Assembly: GCF_001590685.1 (NCBI RefSeq)
Contig: NZ_CP014616.1
Location: 3,905,001-3,969,000 of the forward strand
DNA length: 64,000 nt
DNA from: Sporosarcina psychrophila
GTDB taxonomy: Bacteria > Bacillota > Bacilli > Bacillales_A > Planococcaceae
Direction of reading: 5' to 3'
The notes beneath the pieces were generated by a model. The model searched no databases, had not been told where the DNA came from, and was given only the letters and a program-made list of their open reading frames with translations. The position numbers and the translations under genes are program-made. How positions within the stretch are numbered: the stretch's first letter is position 1; every line of letters begins with the position of its first letter. Below, piece by piece: positions 17,697 to 23,629 of this stretch.

Positions 17697-17813
17697 CTAT
17701 CCGTCATACCAAGATGAAACTTTATTAATGATGCCTGTTGTTCTCTTTTTTATTGCATCGCCAATTAAATTATAAATACGAACAACTAAAAGCGTTGCAA
17801 TCATAAGTAGCAT
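17697..17813 (-). CDS. Possible 38-residue hydrophobic peptide
   Basis: MLLMIATLLVVRIYNLIGDA followed by an amphipathic basic tail ending SSWYDG. It overlaps the hairpin at 17789-17824 and lacks a good ribosome site. It may be the tail of a lost gene (LXG and related proteins often end in a W-containing amphipathic helix) or a genuine micro-membrane protein. Low certainty. Confidence 0.25.
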   Translation of the reverse strand: MLLMIATLLVVRIYNLIGDAIKKRTTGIINKVSSWYDG

Positions 17814-17824
17814 TGCAACGCTTT
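17789..17824 (-). terminator. Rho-independent terminator of the second lipoprotein gene
   Basis: AAAGCGTTGCAAT and ATTGCAACGCTTT form a 13-bp perfect stem with a 10-nt loop, immediately after the stop codon at 17827. The minus-strand tail is UUUU-rich. Confidence 0.85.
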
Positions 17825-17826
17825 CA

Positions 17827-18381
17827 TTAATTTACTGAATCAAATTTAAAGTTATCCATCTTCACAACTTGGTTATCTTGTTCAAGTGTGTCGATGAGTG
17901 CTTCTTGTTCAGGCGTTATGCTCAGAGAGAATGGAACTGCATGATTCGATTGAATGATACCTGTTTCCTGCTCGGAAAGGTCCACTTCAACGCCCTCCCA
18001 CACAAATGCACCATTATCATGACCTAATGTATAGTCGAACTTGATGTTTTTCATAGGTTCATCCAAACGATTGATGGCTAAGAAAAGCAATGAAGCGTTT
18101 TCTGTTCCACTGTCCACGATATCAATAATATTAATACTGAAATCATTGGCGAGTCCCATATCTGCATTTTCCGTAATCATTCGATTTAACTCTTTATAGA
18201 CTTCGCTATTTTCAATCGTTACCCCTGCTTCTTCGTCTGCTTTCAATAATTGTAATGAAAGTGTCTGTTGTTCAACTGTTTTATCCACTTTTTCTTCAGC
18301 CCCTTTTTCCCTATTATTATCCTTTGAGGCACATCCTGCCAATAGTAAAACTACTATCAAAAAAAATATGGTTTTTTTCAT
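17827..18381 (-). CDS. Lipoprotein, T7SS-island paralogue
   Basis: A 184-residue lipoprotein. Signal MKKTIFFLIVVLLLAGC with lipobox LLAGC, then a charged linker (ASKDNNREKGAEEKVDK). The ATG at 18381 follows AGGAGG at ideal spacing; longer upstream frames are rejected. The paralogue at 15776-16339 shares the QxLKADEE, LFLxINRL and QxNHAxPF blocks. It lies directly downstream of truncated immunity and DUF5085 genes, has its own terminator, and appears intact. Function unknown; it may protect the envelope or act in secretion. Confidence 0.78.
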   Translation of the reverse strand: MKKTIFFLIVVLLLAGCASKDNNREKGAEEKVDKTVEQQTLSLQLLKADEEAGVTIENSEVYKELNRMITENADMGLANDFSINIIDIVDSGTENASLLFLAINRLDEPMKNIKFDYTLGHDNGAFVWEGVEVDLSEQETGIIQSNHAVPFSLSITPEQEALIDTLEQDNQVVKMDNFKFDSVN

Positions 18382-18428
18382 GCGAATCCTCCTAATCAAA
18401 TTGCAAATAGTAACGCATCGCCTGTTCA

Positions 18429-18712
18429 TCATTGCACGCCTACAGACATCTCCACATTGGTTTGCCCTGCATTCGTTTCTTTGAACTCTATGAATATGGG
18501 CGTTTTCCGACTTATTTCATGCTCTTCAATATAGGTGAGAAGCTCCCAAAACGTTAGCTGTGATTGGACATCAAAGTCATCTGTTAGTCGAGTCATAATC
18601 ATGCGGTCGTTCAGGAAATAACTGTTAAAATTAATTTCCTCTTCTGCTTCAATTGGAATAAACACTTCGGCAGTGGGATTGTTCATAATGGAAAAGAACT
18701 TCTTTCCAACTT
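18429..18712 (-). pseudogene. 5'-truncated DUF5085-like gene
   Basis: Starting at MNNPTAEVFIPIEAEEEINF the frame matches the C-terminal half of the intact protein at 19138-19587 (NPTDEVMTAELFLPI; FHSYFLVDRM against FNSYFLNDRM; ending MSVGVQ against MSVGVL). Upstream codons still encode the homologous GKKFFSI just before the ATG, but the N-terminal half is missing. No ribosome site fits. A remnant of a duplicated DUF5085 gene. Confidence 0.75.
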
Positions 18713-18724
18713 CTTTCCTACAGC

Positions 18725-19063
18725 TTAGTCTTCAGAGTTCATATAACCCCTTTTATCGAAATTAAAGCTTTTGAAGCGGAACTTGCAATACAAGATGACG
18801 AGCTGCTCGGGCAATACAAAAATCATCGTATAGAATACGGCAAAGCATAGGACTGTTATGACAGCCTCTTCGATATCGGCCAAATTGAACGTTCTCACGA
18901 TAAATTGAACGATAAACACAAGTCCAGTACTTCCAATAATAACGGCTGGAATATACGTTTTCGTTTCGAATTTCGCTCGGAGTTCATCTCGTTTCGATCC
19001 CTTTTGATACTTCCCTCTTTTCAATAAAACAGAAAATCGGATGAGAGTAGCAACGAATAGCAC
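18725..19063 (-). pseudogene. 5'-truncated copy of the membrane immunity candidate
   Basis: 112 codons equal to the second half of the protein at 20061-20825: FVATLIRFSVLLKRGKYQKG against FIATFVRFAILLRNGHYRKG, and LPEQLVILYCKFRFKSFNF in both. The first three membrane helices are missing, and the fragment begins next to the terminator at 19076-19115, as if a deletion fused the tail of one copy to the end of another unit. It may still be translated as a three-helix protein, but a ribosome site is not evident. Confidence 0.75.
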
Positions 19064-19075
19064 ACCTCCAAACTC

Positions 19076-19115
19076 AAAAAACCTTGAAAGACTTAAAGCC
19101 AGTCAAGGTTTTTTT
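19076..19115 (-). terminator. Rho-independent terminator after the DUF5085 gene pair
   Basis: AAAAAACCTTGA and TCAAGGTTTTTT flank a short loop, 23 nt past the stop of the gene at 19138. U-runs are present in both directions. It ends the T7SS/LXG operon. Confidence 0.8.
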
Positions 19116-19137
19116 GACCCAATCTTCTAAATAAGTA

Positions 19138-19587
19138 TTATAAAACCCCTACACTCATCTCCGTATAGGTCTGCCCCGCGCGGCTTTTTTTGTACTCTAC
19201 AAAAATAGGTGTTTTTTGAGTTTTTTCATGTGCGTTCATATACTCCATAAGCTCCCAATACTTCACCTGTGCTTCCACTTCAAAATTGCCTTTGATTCGT
19301 GTCGTGAGCATACGGTCAACTAGGAAATAGCTGTGGAAATTAACTTCTGCTTCCTTCGGGATTATAAAATGATTCCCTTTAATGGGAAGGAATAATTCAG
19401 CTGTCATAACTTCATCGGTCGGATTACTGATGATTGAAAAGAACATCGGTCCCGTAATTTGATAGCCATACTCGTCTAGAATCGATACAAAATCCGTTAA
19501 AGCAAGATCAATTTCTTCGGGTAAAAAGTTATATAGTTTGGACGCGACATTGCGGTATGCAATCTGATGGTTTTCTGCAATCATCAT
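19138..19587 (-). CDS. DUF5085 family protein
   Basis: A 149-residue cytoplasmic protein. The stretch LPEEIDLALTDFVSILDEYG, then GPMFFSI, AELFLPI and FHSYFLVDRM, is characteristic of the DUF5085 family as I remember it, found in Bacillales and Listeria beside LXG toxins. The start is the ATG at 19587, which overlaps the stop of the preceding DUF5085 gene (coupled translation); longer frames upstream are shadows. Probably an accessory or chaperone-like factor for the LXG module (inference). Truncated and decayed copies lie at 18429 and 15096. Confidence 0.75.
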   Translation of the reverse strand: MMIAENHQIAYRNVASKLYNFLPEEIDLALTDFVSILDEYGYQITGPMFFSIISNPTDEVMTAELFLPIKGNHFIIPKEAEVNFHSYFLVDRMLTTRIKGNFEVEAQVKYWELMEYMNAHEKTQKTPIFVEYKKSRAGQTYTEMSVGVL

Positions 19588-20039
19588 GCATCGCCCTGCC
19601 CTTTTATCGGCACATAGAGATCGATGATGATATCTCCGTAGACATCCAGTAAAACGCAATAATAAGTAGTGTCCAATTCGATTTGTTGCGTGTTGGCGTA
19701 TGCCTTCACTTCTTCATAGGCAGCGGCGAAATCCATTTTTTCATCAGCCTGCCGTAGGACCAATGCACTTCCGATGCTTAGGTTTTCATGGAAAGTAAAA
19801 TCAGACTCATCTACTAAAACGACTGGACTGCTGATTGGCAAGTAGTAGGTGAATTTCCCGGATGTTTCATCCCCTAGGTTTTGAACAAATGAGAAAAATA
19901 CCGGACCGTTTTTGTAGACATCTTTATTGAGCGTGAACTCTTCTAGCATGAAGATGGCTTCTTGCCAGTTCTCTTTTTTTTGTTCTGTTTCATATGTTAG
20001 TACGTTATTGAAAGTCAGTGAACGTTTTTCGATTCCCAT
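19584..20039 (-). CDS. DUF5085-like protein
   Basis: A 151-residue protein related in layout to its neighbour: an N-terminal MGIEKRSLTFNNVLTYE block, then FMLEEFTLNKDVYKNGPVFF, then FTYYLPI and a C-terminal DLYVPIKGQGDA. Soluble, with no signal peptide. AAAGGGTG precedes the ATG. It follows the membrane immunity candidate by 21 nt and overlaps the next DUF5085 gene. The two members may form a heterodimer (inference). Confidence 0.7.
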   Translation of the reverse strand: MGIEKRSLTFNNVLTYETEQKKENWQEAIFMLEEFTLNKDVYKNGPVFFSFVQNLGDETSGKFTYYLPISSPVVLVDESDFTFHENLSIGSALVLRQADEKMDFAAAYEEVKAYANTQQIELDTTYYCVLLDVYGDIIIDLYVPIKGQGDA

Positions 20040-20060
20040 TTACAAACACCCTTTCTAACA

Positions 20061-20825
20061 TCACTTTTCGTTATATAAGTTTCCTTGTTCATTAAAATTA
20101 AAGCTTTTAAAACGGAACTTGCAATACAAGATGACGAGCTGCTCGGGCAGGATGAATAGCATGACGTAGAACAGTAAAATGCCTATCGCAATGACAACCA
20201 TGATATTGATATCTGTGATTGCAGAGGTCCTGGCAATGTACTGGATCACAAAGACCAATCCAATTCCGCCAAGAACAGCGGCTGGTATGTACGATTTTGT
20301 TTCAAACCGTGTTCTAAGCTCATCTTTTTTCGACCCTTTGCGATAATGTCCATTTCGCAGTAAAATAGCGAAACGAACGAATGTTGCGATAAAAACCAGT
20401 AACCCTATCAGGAGTGTGATATAGGTGAAATTCAGAAGTGATTCTGGTGCAACCGACGAGCCTTCCCCTTTCTTTCCGATGAAAAATAATGCACAGATAA
20501 AAAGAGAAACGGAAAATAGGTTTTGGGCCACTAAGATGGACAGTAAATACTGGACCTTGCCACTTCTTTTATACACTGCTGGAATTGCATAAATAAGAGA
20601 CAGCACAATAAGTCCCGCCGTTATCCAGAAATGAACCTTCAATATTTCATCTTTGTATGGATAAGCTGTCACATCTCCTGCAACAAAATATTCTAGTGAG
20701 AATAGTAATGCCTGGAGGAATACGCATAGAACCAGGACACCCGCCAAAGCAGAGGGGCGCTGCCTACCTGATTCAAGAGGTCCTCTTAGAACTTCGAAAT
20801 CTTCAACTGTTCGTTTGGAGGACAT
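20061..20825 (-). CDS. Six-helix membrane protein, candidate immunity to the LXG toxin
   Basis: A 254-residue integral membrane protein with about six hydrophobic helices: ALAGVLVLCVFLQALLF, WITAGLIVLSLIYAI, LLSILVAQNLFSVSLFICAL, YITLLIGLLVFIATFV, YIPAAVLGGIGLVFVIQ, IGILLFYVMLFILP. It ends in a basic KFRFKSFNF motif. The ATG at 20825 is inside the end region of the LXG operon: the LXG stop is at 20846. Immediate 3' position behind a toxin whose C-terminus looks pore-forming, plus several truncated copies further downstream, is the usual pattern for immunity genes. Direct evidence of neutralisation is lacking. Confidence 0.7.
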   Translation of the reverse strand: MSSKRTVEDFEVLRGPLESGRQRPSALAGVLVLCVFLQALLFSLEYFVAGDVTAYPYKDEILKVHFWITAGLIVLSLIYAIPAVYKRSGKVQYLLSILVAQNLFSVSLFICALFFIGKKGEGSSVAPESLLNFTYITLLIGLLVFIATFVRFAILLRNGHYRKGSKKDELRTRFETKSYIPAAVLGGIGLVFVIQYIARTSAITDINIMVVIAIGILLFYVMLFILPEQLVILYCKFRFKSFNFNEQGNLYNEK

Positions 20826-20845
20826 CAAATGCACCCTTTCTTCGC

Positions 20846-22423
20846 TCAATGGAACCACCCTTTAATATGGTCCATTGCTGATTTATCGTCATCTCCAAAT
20901 TTGACATTCAATAAGGAGTTCACTGCTATTCCTGCCACTACACCGACTGCGGTACCTACACCCGGTATCGGGATTAGCGCTGTACCGGCTGCAGTGAATC
21001 CGACTTGTACTGCGCCGCCGATCGCTAAATCGATTGCCGTGTCAACTGTTGCCCTACCTGCAGCTGCACCGTCGTCTAGTCCTTCGTCTTTCGCTGTAGA
21101 ATAGTTACTATAATAACTAAGACCTGCTCCTAAAGGTGCGAGTGATTTAGCAGCTCCTTTTACAATGCCGCTATTCGCAATGCCTTTAAAATCAACGACA
21201 TCCGTAAAGGACTTACCTGCGCCTTTAATGGTCGCTGTTCCTATTGTTTTTGCCTGTTGTTTAATGGTTGCTTGGTCATTCCAGTAAGCCAAAGTTGGAT
21301 GCTTTTTCAGTACACTCTCTCCAGTACCTGACCAGCCGCTCTGTCCCGATTTCTGTGACGCAAACTTCAGCATCGCCTGATTGGTAGCTTGAATGCCATA
21401 ATGCTTCGGAGACCATTTTTTATTCCCTTTAGGAAGTCCTGCCATGAGTTCTTTAAGTGCTCTTGCATCGGGATTGACCTTTAAACGGTCTAATGCGGTT
21501 TGGGTTGCATTGATGCGATATGAATAGTTGCCTGTTTGCAGATTTAAGTGTCTTGAAGTACTCAAACCACCGTCTTTACCTGCAACATACATGCCAAAAC
21601 TAGAGAGCCCTCCAGTAATCGTACTGTTCGCTTTTTTTGCCAAACCGACAGCTTCTTTCAACATCATTACATAGCCATTGGCAGAAGTAGTTGATACCTC
21701 TCCCGTTTCATCCACTGAACCGTCTTCGACAACGCCATTCATAACGTCAACTCGGTGTTGCAGTTCTGTTTTGAGCGGTTGGTTTTCCGATTGCTCCGCC
21801 CACTGTTCAGGTTGAAAATCTATATCGGTCAGGCCATTGCTCATCATACCTTCTATTTCAAGCAACCACAGTTCCATTGTCAGCAAATCCGCTTCAATCT
21901 GCGTTAATGCGGCTGTCTGCGTTGCATCGAATTCATGGAGATCAGTGACCGTTTTTTCCTGCTTCGTTTGTGCACGTTTCACGCCTTCGTGCACTTCGCT
22001 GTCATTCAAGTGCGGAAGAGCGACGATGTCACTGACTTCATCCATGATAGCATTCGCTTCGTCCGTCAAAGTGAGCGTTAATTGGTCAATTGTTGTCAGT
22101 CCTTGTTTAACGTCACTTTCGAGAAAACTTTCTTGGATGTAACCGTTCGAAGCCGATTCCAGCGTGTCGAGAGCGGATTTCATTTGGCATAGAACGCTGT
22201 CATAAGAAGATTTAAAGGTCGTGAAAAACTGTAAGAATGGCATATGACAATCGTTATAAAATGCTCGGATAGCGTTTCCGCCTTGCCCCTTCAGGGAATC
22301 ATCCAGCGCAACGAGCCCTCCAACGGCAGTTTCAATTGCTTTCATCTCACCTTCCAAACGGCTGAGCATAGTAATATTGTTCTGCAAACCTTCTTCAAAT
22401 GGGCTGACGTCCAGTACCTTCAT
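20846..22423 (-). CDS. LXG-domain T7SS effector with glycine-zipper C-terminus
   Basis: A 525-residue type VII secretion substrate. Residues 1-220 are a long helical LXG domain starting MKVLDVSPFEEGLQNNITML. The middle (about 300-420) is a linker with SPKHYGIQATNQAMLKFASQ. The C-terminus (about 420-515) has GLSYYSNYSTAKDEGLDDG, then a glycine/alanine-rich membrane-like tract (AIGGAVQVGFTAAG, IPIPGVGTAVGVVAGIAVN), ending MDHIKGWFH. No nuclease, ADP-ribosyl or NAD-glycohydrolase motif is seen, so membrane disruption, as reported for glycine-zipper LXG toxins such as TelE, is the likeliest activity. It overlaps the upstream partner gene by 4 nt. Confidence 0.82.
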   Translation of the reverse strand: MKVLDVSPFEEGLQNNITMLSRLEGEMKAIETAVGGLVALDDSLKGQGGNAIRAFYNDCHMPFLQFFTTFKSSYDSVLCQMKSALDTLESASNGYIQESFLESDVKQGLTTIDQLTLTLTDEANAIMDEVSDIVALPHLNDSEVHEGVKRAQTKQEKTVTDLHEFDATQTAALTQIEADLLTMELWLLEIEGMMSNGLTDIDFQPEQWAEQSENQPLKTELQHRVDVMNGVVEDGSVDETGEVSTTSANGYVMMLKEAVGLAKKANSTITGGLSSFGMYVAGKDGGLSTSRHLNLQTGNYSYRINATQTALDRLKVNPDARALKELMAGLPKGNKKWSPKHYGIQATNQAMLKFASQKSGQSGWSGTGESVLKKHPTLAYWNDQATIKQQAKTIGTATIKGAGKSFTDVVDFKGIANSGIVKGAAKSLAPLGAGLSYYSNYSTAKDEGLDDGAAAGRATVDTAIDLAIGGAVQVGFTAAGTALIPIPGVGTAVGVVAGIAVNSLLNVKFGDDDKSAMDHIKGWFH

Positions 22424-22722
22424 TGTGACACCTGCTTCGGTCCTGCAAGTGTGCACTGCATGACAGATGCTACTTTTTCATCCGATTCACTCATAAACTT
22501 GACTGAATTGGTAGTCGTTACACTATTAGCAAGAAGCACCGTTTGATAACTCGTTAGTAACGTTTCTAGCTTAGTCGAAAGCTCCGTCAATTTCGTCACG
22601 ACATCCAGTGTATTCCCTGTAATTGGTGATTCCGCTTTCGGATTAAGCAATGTGGTTGCATTGCTCATGTCACTGATTTTACTTTCAACATCTGCATACA
22701 CTATTTTCACTTCGGTAGTCAT
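22420..22722 (-). CDS. YwqI/YxiC-like small LXG partner protein (DUF5344-like)
   Basis: A 100-residue helical protein with no signal peptide: MTTEVKIVYADVESKISDMS at the start and an alpha-helical body rich in Thr/Leu (VVTKLTELSTKLETLLTSYQ). Size, position between a DUF5082-type gene and the LXG gene, and composition match the YwqI/YxiC class, which bind LXG domains and form the secretion signal. It has 4-nt ATGA overlaps with both neighbours. Confidence 0.75.
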   Translation of the reverse strand: MTTEVKIVYADVESKISDMSNATTLLNPKAESPITGNTLDVVTKLTELSTKLETLLTSYQTVLLANSVTTTNSVKFMSESDEKVASVMQCTLAGPKQVSQ

Positions 22723-23081
22723 CTAGTTTTTGCCTCCTCTGCTTCTTCCTTAGCTTCCGCCTCAAGACGCGCAATGGTCTGTTCGATAGAAACGATTTCA
22801 GCGTTAAGCGAATTAATCTTGTCAGCAATTGCAGTAAACACGTTCGTGAACTGGGCTCCGGTTATTTCCAGGAAAGGTGTATGGATTCCCGCTTCACGAA
22901 TATCTTGAAAAGCAGTGGCCAGCGTACCATGCCATGTACTCGTAGATAATTCTGGTTCCAGACACTTTTTTTCATCCGATTGAAATTCCGATTGTTTTAT
23001 CCCTAAGTCTGATTGGCATTTGGTGAGACGCCTCACTTCTTCCAGCTTTTTCCGTAATAGTTCATTGTAATAAGCCAGCAA
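22719..23081 (-). CDS. YwqH-like small LXG partner protein (DUF5082)
   Basis: A 120-residue coiled-coil protein starting LAYYNELLRKKLEEVRRL with an internal W (STSTWHG) and a long C-terminal helix rich in Glu/Ala (EQTIARLEAEAKEEAEEAK). This is the layout of DUF5082/YwqH proteins, helical partners of LXG toxins. The start is a TTG at 23081 with AGGAGGAAAAGAC upstream. First gene of the LXG cassette, 12 nt after essA, so the toxin cassette is expressed with the secretion machine. Confidence 0.8.
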   Translation of the reverse strand: MLAYYNELLRKKLEEVRRLTKCQSDLGIKQSEFQSDEKKCLEPELSTSTWHGTLATAFQDIREAGIHTPFLEITGAQFTNVFTAIADKINSLNAEIVSIEQTIARLEAEAKEEAEEAKTR

Positions 23082-23092
23082 GTCTTTTCCTC

Positions 23093-23629
23093 CTATCCTG
23101 TTGTTTTATCACTCCGTAAATTTCGTTGATCCCCTTCAGAAGTGTTGACTAGCTTTGGCAAGAAAAACGTAAACAAGGTAACGAGCCCAGCCACAATAAT
23201 GGCCAATAAAATCAGTGTCCTCGGCTTATTAGTAGCGGTATTCTCTTCTACGATCTTGACAGCGTTGGTTTTCTTTCCACTCTTTTCAGCACTGGTAAAG
23301 AGACCGAGTTCGGCTGTTTTTGCTGCGACAGTACTTTTCTCTCCACGTTCCTTAGTCTGGAAAAGATAGGATCCATTGCTTCTCTTCGGTAATTGCCTTC
23401 TACCATCAAAGTAAATATCAAACTGTTTAACAGGAATTGTGTTTCTCATCTCAACCTTTTTACTGTCATGCAAATAATCGGTGTTTTTCTTGAACTTTAG
23501 TTTTTCATAAACAACTGGTTCCAAATCGAGATTGGGTTCATCATCCGGAGCTGCTTGAACGGTACTATGACCCGCCGTCCAAGCGATTAACAGTATTACA
23601 AGTAGCAGCCAAGTCGATTTAGTTATCAT
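23093..23629 (-). CDS. essA: T7SS component EssA (YueC-like)
   Basis: About 178 residues: an N-terminal signal/anchor (MITKSTWLLLVILLIAWTAG), an extracytoplasmic region with YLHDSKKVEMRNTIP and FDIYFDGRRQL, and a C-terminal membrane helix (LILLAIIVAGLVTLFTFFLP) with a short basic tail. EssA is a small membrane component of the Bacillota T7SSb channel, normally next to EsaA as here. Two ATGs compete (23656 and 23629); I prefer the one directly at the signal sequence, although neither has a strong ribosome site. It overlaps the end of esaA. Confidence 0.78.
   Translation of the reverse strand: MITKSTWLLLVILLIAWTAGHSTVQAAPDDEPNLDLEPVVYEKLKFKKNTDYLHDSKKVEMRNTIPVKQFDIYFDGRRQLPKRSNGSYLFQTKERGEKSTVAAKTAELGLFTSAEKSGKKTNAVKIVEENTATNKPRTLILLAIIVAGLVTLFTFFLPKLVNTSEGDQRNLRSDKTTG

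Noticed and set aside
20846-22423. LXG protein as a nuclease or NAD-glycohydrolase toxin
   Set aside because: No HNH, EndoU, DNase, ADP-ribosyl or TNT-like motif is visible in the C-terminal 110 residues; the Gly/Ala hydrophobic tract is a better clue.
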